From Bacilli bacterium (GTDB taxonomy: Bacteria; Bacillota_I; Bacilli_A; RFN20; CAG-826): a stretch of DNA of 36,091 nucleotides. The stretch lies in assembly GCA_028705995.1 (NCBI GenBank), contig JAQWCH010000010.1, forward strand, positions 1 through 36,091, in the 5' to 3' direction. Shown piece by piece: positions 8,997 to 17,216 of this stretch. The stretch's first letter is position 1. Each line of letters begins with the position of its first letter. A program made the position numbers and the translations under genes. The notes beneath the pieces are model-generated. The model worked only from the letters and a program-made list of their open reading frames with translations, did no database searches and was not told where the DNA came from.

Positions 8997-10202
8997 CTAG
9001 TTAATTTTTTGATCCGCTTTTTCAATAAATTCGATATACGTTTTTAATATTTGTTCAACAACTGCCGGGCGTACATTGTCCAATGTATCCTGTGGTGTAT
9101 GATAGACATTTGAACGGTTTTCATTGCTCCATGGCATCCCGATTGCTGTTGTCACACGCACACCTTTTTTTGCTAACTCCGCAGCATCTGTTCCACCAGT
9201 TAGAAATGCTAGTTTCTGTGTTGTCACTTTTTCTCCATGCTGAGAGGCAATTGTCGCTAATTCAGTTGCCAATGCTACGTCAAGGGCAACAAAGTTATTT
9301 AAATCACTAGTTAAAAAGAATAGTTCACGTTCATCATACAAACAGTCCATATTTAAACCGATTGTTGGCGTTTCTTTAAACTCTTTAAGATGTTTTTTCG
9401 CATATGAGCGTGCCCCTCGTAAGCCTTCTTCTTCAGCATCAAAACTCATAAGAATTAAGCGTGTGTGTTGGAGACCTTTTCCCGCGCTTTTTTGTTCTTT
9501 ATAGTATTGTCCGATTGTTAGAGCAAGCGCTGATGCTACAAGGTTATCACCTGCACCTGGTGTGGCGGTTTTACTTGCGAAAAACCACATTTGACCAACA
9601 AGTAGCGTACCCCCTGATAAGACAATTTTTAGTATTAGGTTAAGCGTAGTAAGTGGCGGATAAATTAATAAATAAGCGGATACGACAATCAGTAATATAA
9701 CAAGGGCAATCGAGCCTGTTGTCCGTAAATTGTAAAGTTTTGGCTGATGAATCAGAAAATTAAATGTATGGGCACTATCGTGATGACCAGAAACAATAAT
9801 TTGTTGTTTCACTTCTTTTTCTGGTTCAAGCACACCATAAACGTTCCGCGCTTTTTTTCGCGGATAGAAAATATCTAATAAAGGTAAGTAAAGGAAAAAC
9901 TGGAACACTAAGATTAGCAGTGCAAGTGCAGCGATAATTAAGGCATAAAGAGGAAGTTTAAACCAAAGCAAGGTCACACTAGCAATATAGGCAATTACAA
10001 GTAGCCGAATCCAACCAAGAAAAGCACCTTTATGGATAATGAAGTCTTCACTTGCCACCCAATCCGAAAACGTTTCAAGTTCAGCTTTTAAATCATCCGC
10101 AGTCGCTAATGCGGCTTTGGTACCAGCAAGACGTGGACCGTGCGTTTTAATCAATTTATCGGTTCGCTTAAACACATCTTCGCGTAACTTTTTGACATCC
10201 AT
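8997..10202 (-). CDS. M28-family zinc metallopeptidase with membrane insertions
   Basis: Aminopeptidase-like M28 peptidase, about 401 aa. Metal-ligand motifs are in order: SGHHDSAH (about 141-148), GAGDN (about 219-223), FDAEEEG with the catalytic Glu pair (about 258-263), NMDC (about 288) and a C-terminal VYHTPQDT. Two hydrophobic blocks interrupt the domain: about 66-115 before the first ligand and about 166-212 between first and second ligands, so the enzyme is membrane-embedded. The ORF-track start (10211) touches the ribosome site GAGGAG directly. The ATG at 10202 gives 9-nt spacing and is preferred. It forms a unit with the GNAT gene. Confidence 0.86.
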   Translation of the reverse strand: MDVKKLREDVFKRTDKLIKTHGPRLAGTKAALATADDLKAELETFSDWVASEDFIIHKGAFLGWIRLLVIAYIASVTLLWFKLPLYALIIAALALLILVFQFFLYLPLLDIFYPRKKARNVYGVLEPEKEVKQQIIVSGHHDSAHTFNFLIHQPKLYNLRTTGSIALVILLIVVSAYLLIYPPLTTLNLILKIVLSGGTLLVGQMWFFASKTATPGAGDNLVASALALTIGQYYKEQKSAGKGLQHTRLILMSFDAEEEGLRGARSYAKKHLKEFKETPTIGLNMDCLYDERELFFLTSDLNNFVALDVALATELATIASQHGEKVTTQKLAFLTGGTDAAELAKKGVRVTTAIGMPWSNENRSNVYHTPQDTLDNVRPAVVEQILKTYIEFIEKADQKIN

Positions 10203-10325
10203 AATATTCATCTCCTCAATGTATTTTGATCAGTCTTTTTTATTATAATTTAGAACATAAAAATTGACTATATCTTTCAAACGTACGCCCTCTCACGTAT
10301 ATATAATTGGTATTTGAACAGCAAA

Positions 10326-10350
10326 TAAAAAGGCCAAATTATTTTGGCCT
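10326..10350 (-). terminator. Intrinsic terminator of the diguanylate cyclase gene
   Basis: On the minus strand AGGCCAAA-ATAA-TTTGGCCT forms a perfect stem followed by TTTTATTT, about 45 nt past the GGDEF gene stop. Confidence 0.9.
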
Positions 10351-10396
10351 AAATTTAACTATGTTTTATCAATTCATTAAAACTAAAAAAACTAAA

Positions 10397-11557
10397 TTAT
10401 TTATCCGCGCATTCGCTACTTGTTTGCTCAATAAGTTTGCGTTCTTTTTTATTTTCATACATCGCATCATCAATAATTTCCAAAAATTCTTCTGCGATAC
10501 AATTTTGTCCTTTGCAAAAGGCATGACAGCCAATACTCAGTGTAATTGGCACCGCTGTTGTCGGCAACGCGTTATATTCTTTAATTGCTTCAATTAACTG
10601 ATGTTTATAATCCTTAAGTTCACTTGGATCTTTTAAAGGACGAATAACAACAAATTCATCACCGCCAAAGCGCGAAACGAAATCACCTTTATTCATGAGA
10701 TTAAGTAAAATATCAGCAAATTCACGCAGGGCGGCATCACCAGCATTGTGACCTTTTTCATCATTGAGAGCTTTAAAATTATCAAGATCAATCATATAAC
10801 CGCCAATACAAGTATCTTTATTCATGCGTTTAATCTTTTCATTAAGTTTTTGGATTAATTGCCGCCGATTATATAGGCCAGTTAAATAGTCGGTAACGGC
10901 AAATAAATGTTGTAAACCCAGGGCAGTAATAATAAAGGTCAAAATCAGGCTTGTGATTAAAATTGTAAAGTCGCCAATTATTGTCTGACTAACAATTCCC
11001 ATAAACGGCAAAAAGTTAATAAGAAACATAATTTCAGGATGGTTAGCTGGTTTGATACTGCGCCACTGCGCGAGAATAATAATTAAGGAGATGACAAAAG
11101 GAATTAGTGTAAAAATACCATAGATAAAGAAATATGGGCCAATTTGCGGCGGGTATGTCCCTGAAAAATCAAAATACAAATTGTATCCCGGTATAATTGA
11201 AAATATAGAGAAGCCTAAATTAGCAAGCAAAATAATGAGCGCGATAATGTTTAATATTAAACTTTTAAATTTACACTTTGTGAATGAATAGACAAAAAAT
11301 AGCCAAAAAACACTGATTAAAGGAACGATGATACTGCTTAAAACTACAAATAAAACAGTTAATCGATGGAGGGTATTAAATAGATAGGAAATATGAATAA
11401 CAACATTAAAGGCTAAAAGTAAAATGATTGTATAAAAAATGCTTTTGAAAATACGATGTGCTTGATTGCCCGGACTAAACTGCTTATATAGATAAGCGTA
11501 GACAGCAAGTACAACGATGAAAAGAAATATATCAGTCATTAAATTAAGGTATGTCAT
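10397..11557 (-). CDS. Membrane diguanylate cyclase (GGDEF) without an I-site Arg
   Basis: A 386-aa enzyme that should make cyclic di-GMP from GTP. Residues 1-215 carry about seven hydrophobic helices (sensor of unknown ligand). The GGDEF domain follows, with DYLTGLYNRR, MIDLDNFKALNDEKGHNAGD and the catalytic RFGGDEF (about 296-302), all intact. The inhibitory I-site RxxD that usually precedes GGDEF reads NKGD here, so product inhibition is probably lost. The substrate-pocket Asp in GHNAGD is kept, favouring c-di-GMP over hybrid cGAMP synthesis. The gene is divergent from a c-di-GMP-I riboswitch operon, so it is a natural candidate for its signal source. It has no clear Shine-Dalgarno near the ATG. 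Confidence 0.92.
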   Translation of the reverse strand: MTYLNLMTDIFLFIVVLAVYAYLYKQFSPGNQAHRIFKSIFYTIILLLAFNVVIHISYLFNTLHRLTVLFVVLSSIIVPLISVFWLFFVYSFTKCKFKSLILNIIALIILLANLGFSIFSIIPGYNLYFDFSGTYPPQIGPYFFIYGIFTLIPFVISLIIILAQWRSIKPANHPEIMFLINFLPFMGIVSQTIIGDFTILITSLILTFIITALGLQHLFAVTDYLTGLYNRRQLIQKLNEKIKRMNKDTCIGGYMIDLDNFKALNDEKGHNAGDAALREFADILLNLMNKGDFVSRFGGDEFVVIRPLKDPSELKDYKHQLIEAIKEYNALPTTAVPITLSIGCHAFCKGQNCIAEEFLEIIDDAMYENKKERKLIEQTSSECADK

Positions 11558-11842
11558 AATAAAATTATTACTTTAACTGATAAAAGGTTATCGTAATTTC
11601 GTCCCCCTGAAATTAAATAATCTCACAAAAATTTAAATGCTCTACAGTATTTATGATTATATCATAAGGATTACGCTGTGGACACTCATTTTTTAATTAC
11701 TCTAAATTTAGTTGTTTGTCACGCCGAATCTTTCTATTTAAAGTTATTATTTACGAAAAAAATATAGTGAGCATACGAAGAGTTTTACTTTAAATACGAA
11801 TTTTTTGCCTTTTTTACACTATTTTGAAAATTTGAAGATTTA
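11558..11842. other. Divergent intergenic region with hairpin in the GGDEF-gene leader
   Basis: No ORF is visible. On the minus strand an extended -10 (TGATATAAT) gives a leader of roughly 90 nt for the diguanylate cyclase gene. This leader contains a small hairpin AATTTC/GAAATT (11595-11614) that displays AGGGGGA in its loop, about 38 nt upstream of the ATG. The loop looks like an unpaired Shine-Dalgarno or GGA-binding-protein site, but nothing supports a specific regulator. The remaining upstream DNA is AT-rich and shows nothing else I can name. Confidence 0.4.
11656..11664 (-). promoter_or_regulatory. Putative extended -10 promoter of the GGDEF gene
   Basis: The minus strand reads TGATATAAT, an extended -10 element. 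No convincing -35 is seen at 17 nt, which is tolerated with extended -10 elements. Confidence 0.45.
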
Positions 11843-11871
11843 TTGACATCCATTTTTAAAGTATTTATACT
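11843..11871 (+). promoter_or_regulatory. Sigma-A promoter of fibre unit 1
   Basis: TTGACA (11843-11848) and TATACT (11866-11871) with exactly 17 nt between them. The predicted start (about 11878) falls at the first base of the riboswitch, so aptamer and promoter fit together. Confidence 0.88.
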
Positions 11872-11878
11872 TTGCTTA

Positions 11879-11950
11879 GAGACAAAGGCAAAACTAGAGC
11901 AATCTAGCGACGCAAAGCTATAGGGCCTTATTGTGAGGTAGCCAGTTACC
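11879..11950 (+). promoter_or_regulatory. Cyclic di-GMP-I (GEMM-I) riboswitch 1
   Basis: All GEMM-I blocks are present. The ligand-contact segment AGGCAAA is followed by P2 CTAGA-GCAA-TCTAG capped by a GNRA tetraloop, then the invariant GACGCAAAGC. P3 pairs GCTA..CCT with AGG-TAGC around the tetraloop-receptor bulge TAGGG, and the closing segment is AGTTACC. G occupies the position equivalent to Vc2 G20, the c-di-GMP-specific state. It controls the 291-, 777- and 273-aa secreted-protein genes, and possibly the two fibre paralogues by readthrough. Confidence 0.95.
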
Positions 11951-11990
11951 TACTGCTTGAATAGAGGGAAAGGTACTGCGCTACTTTTTT
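11938..11990 (+). terminator. Riboswitch-controlled intrinsic terminator (unit 1)
   Basis: GTAGCCAGTTACC (11938-11950) pairs with GGTACTGCGCTAC (11972-11984): 5 + 3 + 4 base pairs with two single-nucleotide bulges, followed at once by TTTTTT. The left arm is the 3' strand of aptamer P3 and P1, so aptamer and terminator exclude each other. Ligand binding should prevent termination, an ON switch. Confidence 0.85.
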
Positions 11991-11997
11991 GTAACCA

Positions 11998-12873
11998 ATG
12001 GGCAAAAAACACTGGCTTTTAGCGACTAATTTTATAACTTTACTTGTGAGTGGTATGCTGCTTTCAACTTTTTCCTTTGCGTGGATAAATAACAACCGGT
12101 TTGTTGATCACATTGAACTTCAAATTGGTGAAGCGCAAGCACAAGTCCAAGGTTATATGTTTAAACGTCAGCATAGTGGACTCACGACCTATACGAATTT
12201 AACTCCTGAACTTAATGAGAGTCTTATCGCTAGCGACCAAGGTCAATTAACATTTACGTTTGAAGATGCAAGCGGAACCTTTTTCAGTGACTTTTCGCTC
12301 GCTAACTTATATCTAAATGAAAATACGCTTAATGCCAATGCGTTCCCGGCATATTTTGTCGAATTGCAACTATTTGCCAACGTGCCGCTCTCATATTTAA
12401 AAATATCGTTGATGCTCCCAGACTATGTAAGTCCAGAAATCGTCCCTGCTTTTAGTGATTTCTCCTACCGTTTTATGGTGCAAAACAATAATGCTTTACT
12501 TCCGCTGGAATATGCGACGCCCGCACCAAACGGCGTTGATATTTTATCTACCTATGGACTGATCAACATGTTAAGTGGCGTCACTAATTACGATCCAACT
12601 ATAAATAATTTAGGTCCTTATGACAGTCTTAATGGTCGCATTATCGATGAAAATAATAGTGAACAGATTACCTTAATGATTCCGGCTGGAGAACAAGGAT
12701 TTTACTACAATCATTTTTTAAAAAGTGTGGTGGTCGAAATTACACCAGATCCGCTAGCTTTTTATCAATTCATTGATAATAATCCAGATCTTGCTGATAA
12801 TGATTTGCTATTCGGTCGCAAACTACAGTTCAATTTCCAATATTCGCTCGTGCCTTTTGGAGTAACGCCATGA
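11998..12873 (+). CDS. SipW-type secreted protein (minor fibre component?)
   Basis: A 291-aa exported protein, first gene after riboswitch 1. The N-terminus has MGKK, a hydrophobic core and FAWINN, the SipW-cognate pattern in which cleavage is expected after Ala28. The remainder is beta-rich, with Asn/Ser/Thr and aromatic residues and no further membrane segment. I do not recognise a named domain. The ATG lies only 7 nt after the terminator T-tract and has no Shine-Dalgarno sequence; an in-frame TAA just upstream excludes an earlier start. The purine-rich GAGGGAAAGG sits about 25 nt upstream in the terminator loop. It overlaps the next gene by 4 nt (ATGA). Confidence 0.78.
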   Translation: MGKKHWLLATNFITLLVSGMLLSTFSFAWINNNRFVDHIELQIGEAQAQVQGYMFKRQHSGLTTYTNLTPELNESLIASDQGQLTFTFEDASGTFFSDFSLANLYLNENTLNANAFPAYFVELQLFANVPLSYLKISLMLPDYVSPEIVPAFSDFSYRFMVQNNNALLPLEYATPAPNGVDILSTYGLINMLSGVTNYDPTINNLGPYDSLNGRIIDENNSEQITLMIPAGEQGFYYNHFLKSVVVEITPDPLAFYQFIDNNPDLADNDLLFGRKLQFNFQYSLVPFGVTP

Positions 12874-15203
12874 AGAAAATGAATCTTAAAACCATTTTGC
12901 TCCTTTTAGGTTCAATCGTGACTGGGGCTGCTGCTTCAATTGGTTTTGCTTCAGCCGCCTTTATATACAATCAGCAATATCAAGTGCCGGTTGATTTTAA
13001 CGTTGGGCGTTTATCAACATATTTTGAAGGCGGAAATGGGAGTAAAACTACTCCGTATCTAATTGCAACTCCCGATCATTTACGCAATTTACAAAAACTT
13101 AATGTGCTTGGTGTGTTTGGCAAAAACACACATTTTCGCTTAAGTTCAACAATCCCGACGACCGGAATGGTTTGGAGTGGTGAAAATCTTATGCCGATTG
13201 GTAGTGAAGATTACCCATTTTTCTCGCAGTTTGATGGTAATGGTAAAATCATCAATAATTTAGTTGTCGTCGGCTCGCAAACAAACGATGTCGGTATGTT
13301 TGGCTACACCGCGATTAATAGTCAAGTACATGATTTCATTTTAAGTGCGCCAACAATTTATGTGAACGCTGAAAATAACCCCAACCAATTAGCAACAACT
13401 AATCCTTTTGATAGCATCTTAAGTACGGAAGCAACTAATTTACAAATTACCCTAACACCACGCAATGGGACTGCTCAAGCGTATTTTACCGTTAGCGCAA
13501 CAAGTGTCAGCGCTAATGGCGTTAGCTACGCAATCCAATGGACAAGTAGTGATGAAAGTCTTTTAGTTTATGATGCGAATACAAGTCGCTGGAATGTTAA
13601 TGTTCCTGCCGATGCTGAAGATGGGGCGTTTTATCCTGTTCAATTAGCAGCAACTGTATACGGTTTATATCAAGACATGATTGTTTCTTACACGCTCGAA
13701 AGATGGCAAATAAATGTGACCGATGCTGGTGATGTAAATATTGCCGATGTTTCAACTGACACCAATCAAGGTTATTGGAAAACTATTCATGATATAGATA
13801 ACATTGGTTTTGGCGTTCATGCTACTTATGTTGGATTCTTTATTGGTCATCTCGATGGTGAAGCACGAAATCTTGGTCTTTATGGTGGCAGTGATAACGC
13901 TCTTGCCAATAACGCTAAACTTTACGTATCCGGCCGCCAGGTGCAATCTTATACAACATTGATTGGACGTTCTGTTAACGATAACGTTAATGATGATGCA
14001 AACGGTGAATTCACCCGGCGCTTTTTTGATTATGATGCTTTGATTCGCGATTCAGCTAATCTTTATCCCCCACTGCCTGAGCAACTTTTACCAGCTGTTA
14101 ATGAACCAGCGTTACCAACTGTTTCAACCGAAATCAATACTTACTACACAGATATGCAAACTTACGCACAAAATTTATCTTCGCACTATGGAGTGACAAC
14201 AAGCGAATTTTCCTATCTCCGGCACTATCCTGGTCTTACTGATACGAGTTATATCAATGGCGCGAACACGCAATATGCGCTCCAAGTTGATGATGCTCTC
14301 GCCGGCTATATGGTCATTCAGAAAAAGAGTTCCTGGATTGGAACCCGCTATATCAATACGTATTCGTTCCTACATAATGGTATTTGGATTTACATGAGCA
14401 CGACAAATCCGGGATGGTCAAGTTTGATTACAAATACGCGCTATGAAGCAAAAATTCGTGTTTCTTATGTGGCAACCGGAAGTAACGAAAACAAATTCCA
14501 ACTATTATTTAACTCTTACAATCCAAATCCCGGAAGCTTTCTCGGAATTCCGCTCAATTATTATTCCACAAATGTTTTTGAAGATTTAAGTACTGAACTC
14601 GATGATAATAATAACCCAATCTACGATCCAAGTGCCCATTCTGTAATTCTTACTGATGAATTTGGTAGTCCATTAACTGGTGTTGTTGAACAAGAATTAT
14701 CCTTTGTTTTTGATCGTGATCGCTTTGCTTTATCGTCTGGCTATCATCTTGTAATCGGCTTAGGTGTTGGGCGCACGCGGTTAACTCCAACTTATGTGGC
14801 GAGCACATCAACTGATAATACCGCAATGACAAGACAAACATATGATCTTAATTACACGAACTTTTCATTGAAGATTCTTAGTTTAGATTTATTTTTCACT
14901 TCATTAGATGGAACCATAAGCCGGCAAATTAATAACGTTGACTATTTATATGCTTTGCCAAGTTTTAGTGATGGTAGTTGGACCGATTGGCCAATTAGAA
15001 GTGGGGTCCGCATAAACTTTGATGTCGTCACAAGCGCGATATATACAAGCGGTCAATACGCGAATTACCGTTTCTATCGCTCGGCTAATCAATTCTTTAG
15101 TGGTTCAACGGTCTATGGCATTCAAAATGTCACTAGTAACGATTGGAACTTAGAAAATACGACTAATTATTCATCCGCCACATTTTCCAGTGAAACATGG
15201 TAG
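12870..15203 (+). CDS. Large SipW-type secreted adhesin-like protein with beta-helix/GLUG-like segment
   Basis: A 777-aa exported protein. The signal region ends GFASAAFIYN, with likely cleavage before AF (about residue 29/30). It is followed by GSKTTPYLIATPDHLRNLQKLN and, further on, FDGNGKIINNLVVVGSQTNDVGMFGY. These segments resemble the entry strand and GLUG-type repeats of beta-helix surface adhesins. Residues about 170-290 look like an Ig-like all-beta region (VQLAATVYGLYQDMIVSYT). The rest is Asn/Thr/Ser/Tyr-rich without a sortase motif. GGAG precedes the ATG by about 8 nt, and the start overlaps the upstream stop. Probable role: large adhesin or tip/anchor component (inference). Confidence 0.75.
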   Translation: MKKMNLKTILLLLGSIVTGAAASIGFASAAFIYNQQYQVPVDFNVGRLSTYFEGGNGSKTTPYLIATPDHLRNLQKLNVLGVFGKNTHFRLSSTIPTTGMVWSGENLMPIGSEDYPFFSQFDGNGKIINNLVVVGSQTNDVGMFGYTAINSQVHDFILSAPTIYVNAENNPNQLATTNPFDSILSTEATNLQITLTPRNGTAQAYFTVSATSVSANGVSYAIQWTSSDESLLVYDANTSRWNVNVPADAEDGAFYPVQLAATVYGLYQDMIVSYTLERWQINVTDAGDVNIADVSTDTNQGYWKTIHDIDNIGFGVHATYVGFFIGHLDGEARNLGLYGGSDNALANNAKLYVSGRQVQSYTTLIGRSVNDNVNDDANGEFTRRFFDYDALIRDSANLYPPLPEQLLPAVNEPALPTVSTEINTYYTDMQTYAQNLSSHYGVTTSEFSYLRHYPGLTDTSYINGANTQYALQVDDALAGYMVIQKKSSWIGTRYINTYSFLHNGIWIYMSTTNPGWSSLITNTRYEAKIRVSYVATGSNENKFQLLFNSYNPNPGSFLGIPLNYYSTNVFEDLSTELDDNNNPIYDPSAHSVILTDEFGSPLTGVVEQELSFVFDRDRFALSSGYHLVIGLGVGRTRLTPTYVASTSTDNTAMTRQTYDLNYTNFSLKILSLDLFFTSLDGTISRQINNVDYLYALPSFSDGSWTDWPIRSGVRINFDVVTSAIYTSGQYANYRFYRSANQFFSGSTVYGIQNVTSNDWNLENTTNYSSATFSSETW

Positions 15204-15209
15204 CAAATT

Positions 15210-16031
15210 ATGAATAAACATCAAAAGCGCATTTTCCAACTTCGAATTAAACTCGGGCTCACATTTGTCTCGTTAGCCGTCGCTTTAACATCGCTTGTCT
15301 ATGTTACATATTCCTGGTTTATGTTTAATCGTAATGCTTCAATTGGTGGATTAGATGTTGGAATTGAACAAATTGTTACCCATCAGTTGAAATACTTTGT
15401 TGGTAATGGTGATGAAGGTTATCCTTCAAGTGATTTTTCCTCAACTGATGTCGATGTGAGTGTTGATGATTACGCGAGTGACTTTGTCCCTGTCTCCAGT
15501 GATTTTCATCAATATCAGTTATCAATCAAACAACCATCCTATCGTTTGACCTTTGCTTTAGAATTATCACTAAGTGCGAGTGATGTCGCGCGTACGTATG
15601 AAATAAAGATTAATGGATTTACAAGTGAAAGCGCGGCAAATTACTATAACGTTGCGACCAATCAACTAATCAATATTGCCGAGGCGGTTAATATCTATAG
15701 CACGATTATTAATGGTGATGCTGACAATACTACAATTACAAGTAACGCCGCCGCTTTTGTGAGTGCAGCCACACCAGCTGAAGGTGATAAATTTGATGGA
15801 ACTGACGAGTACGCAACTTTAAATTCTTTCTCTTTTGATGCGAGTGTCGTCCCGCAAAAAAGAATTTTTCTTTTTACAATTAACTTTAGTGATGACCCAG
15901 CGACTTACTATAATTTTCATTCCTATGCTGGAGATAATCTATATTTTGAAAAATCTCCACTCGGAAATTCTAATGTCTATCAAGGACTGATTTTCCGCTT
16001 GGATGCTCTACTTATTAGCCGTACTAATTGA
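15210..16031 (+). CDS. SipW-type secreted protein (minor fibre component?)
   Basis: A 273-aa exported protein. It has a basic N-terminus (MNKHQKRIFQLRIK), a hydrophobic core, then YSWFMFNRNASIGGLDVGIEQ, matching the SipW-cognate signature with expected cleavage before WF (about 35/36). The mature part is beta-rich and acidic, with many Ser, Asp and Tyr residues, and no known domain recognised. It starts 6 nt after the 777-aa gene and lacks a clear ribosome site, so it is probably coupled. After its stop only a weak TTGAT/ATCAA hairpin and an AAAATGCATTTT palindrome occur, so unit 1 may read through to the fibre paralogues. Confidence 0.75.
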   Translation: MNKHQKRIFQLRIKLGLTFVSLAVALTSLVYVTYSWFMFNRNASIGGLDVGIEQIVTHQLKYFVGNGDEGYPSSDFSSTDVDVSVDDYASDFVPVSSDFHQYQLSIKQPSYRLTFALELSLSASDVARTYEIKINGFTSESAANYYNVATNQLINIAEAVNIYSTIINGDADNTTITSNAAAFVSAATPAEGDKFDGTDEYATLNSFSFDASVVPQKRIFLFTINFSDDPATYYNFHSYAGDNLYFEKSPLGNSNVYQGLIFRLDALLISRTN

Positions 16032-16081
16032 TCTTTTATCAAGTCAAAATGCATTTTTTAAAAAAATTTAATACATTCCGC

Positions 16082-16111
16082 TTGCATAAAAATTTGCATT
16101 TGAATTATAAT
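16082..16111 (+). promoter_or_regulatory. Sigma-A promoter for the first fibre-subunit paralogue
   Basis: TTGCAT (16082-16087) and TATAAT (16106-16111) are 18 nt apart. This gives the major-subunit-like genes a transcript independent of riboswitch 1. Confidence 0.7.
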
Positions 16112-16118
16112 AAAGGTA

Positions 16119-16248
16119 CCAAAAATTAACCGCACCTCCCTCGTTGGTTAGATTCTTGGAAGCGAATTGCCCGCTTGACTCGGTGCCCATTAACATGCGA
16201 GTCTCACCCCTTGATGACAAAGGGAATAAAAAATGGAGGATTTTAGTC
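16119..16248 (+). promoter_or_regulatory. Structured 5' leader with anti-Shine-Dalgarno
   Basis: The roughly 130-nt leader contains three hairpins. AAGCG/CGCTT lies at 16160-16176. GACTCG/CGAGTC lies at 16177-16203, with inner CAT/ATG pairing and a GTGCC bulge. CCCTT/AAGGG lies at 16208-16224. The bulge GTGC can pair with GCAC at 16132-16135, a possible pseudoknot. CCTCC at 16135-16139 is complementary to the ribosome site GGAGG at 16235-16239. It resembles a translational control element, but I cannot assign it to a known riboswitch class. Confidence 0.55.
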
Positions 16249-17082
16249 ATGAATAAGAAGAATAAAGTTTTATTAACATCTGTCGGTCTTGCCTTACTCA
16301 GTGGTATTGCCGCAACTGGTTCCACCTTTGCTTGGTTTACAACCACCCGGACGGCGAGTGTTTCCTACTCAAAAGCGACGGTTAAATCTGGTCAAAGTAA
16401 TTTACTTATTGATTATGTCAGTTCACTAAATACGATGACAGAAAGCCAAGCTGATAGTCTACTTACCTTAACTGGCGGAAATATGGTAACTGATATTTCT
16501 GGTAATGGTTTGAATTTCTATAAGCCAGTGTGGAGTGCTGATCCAGCGATGGCTAGCTCAATTAATGTAGTGGATTTTTCCTCTTCAGCTGACGGTTTAT
16601 TTATTGATTTTACAATCAGCGTCACCATTCAAGGTGAAGCTTCGATGAATGTTTATCTTGGCGCGGACACTGTAATCTCTGCTTTTGACGCTAATCCGGA
16701 AAGTGTTGAGGCTGTAGCCTCATCGAGAATGGCGGTTATTGTTGATGGTGCCGCTGTTTTATATTATGCCCCTGATCTGGATGGAGCTGCCCCACTTAGT
16801 GCTGCTTCATCAACACCAGTAGCAATTGCTAGTGCAACAACTACTGCTCTTTCACCAGTACCAGTAGCTTCTTTCACCACTCATACATCCAATCCTGTTG
16901 ATTTTGCTGGACGTATTTTATCCTTAGTACCAACAGAGTCTGTTCTTGGTGCAGGAGACTGGTCAGCAACTAAAAACGTTACTTTCCGGGCATGGGTTGA
17001 AGGTCAAGATGCCGATTGTGATAACGATGCCATTGGCGGCATTTTCGATATCGACATTGATCTCTTTGCGCTTGAAGCTTAA
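16249..17082 (+). CDS. SipW-dependent fibre-subunit-like secreted protein, paralogue A
   Basis: A 277-aa exported protein. The start at 16249 is chosen over the ORF-track start (16144) because TGGAGGA lies 9 nt upstream and the N-terminus then matches its paralogue. The signal LLSGIAATGSTFAWFTTT is a textbook SipW-cognate peptide, with cleavage expected at Ala28|Trp29 as in TasA/CalY-type precursors. The mature region is Ala/Ser/Thr/Val-rich. Shared blocks are ISGNGLNFYKPVW and, at the C-terminus, VTFRAWVEGQDADC, where W-x-EG-x-D recurs in the next paralogue and the 385-aa protein. By analogy it is a major extracellular fibre or surface-layer subunit; polymerisation is inferred. Confidence 0.85.
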   Translation: MNKKNKVLLTSVGLALLSGIAATGSTFAWFTTTRTASVSYSKATVKSGQSNLLIDYVSSLNTMTESQADSLLTLTGGNMVTDISGNGLNFYKPVWSADPAMASSINVVDFSSSADGLFIDFTISVTIQGEASMNVYLGADTVISAFDANPESVEAVASSRMAVIVDGAAVLYYAPDLDGAAPLSAASSTPVAIASATTTALSPVPVASFTTHTSNPVDFAGRILSLVPTESVLGAGDWSATKNVTFRAWVEGQDADCDNDAIGGIFDIDIDLFALEA

Positions 17083-17118
17083 GTTATTTGCTATTTATTT
17101 TGTGATCTAGTTAATAAG

Positions 17119-17154
17119 AAGACTTTATGGGTGTACCCATACTCATAAGGTCTT
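17119..17154 (+). promoter_or_regulatory. Intercistronic stem-loop between fibre paralogues
   Basis: AAGACTTTATG pairs with CATAAGGTCTT (one G-T wobble). Inside lies the palindromic TATGGGT-GT-ACCCATA. No T-tract follows, so it is more likely an mRNA processing or stabilising hairpin than a terminator. Confidence 0.6.
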
Positions 17155-17216
17155 CAAATAAAATAGTTCATCATCCATTTAAAAAAGAAAAGGAAAACAA
17201 AAAAAGGTATTCAACT

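Noticed and set aside
17119-17154. Terminator between fibre paralogues
   Set aside because: The stem is strong but followed by CAAATAAAAT, not by a T-tract.
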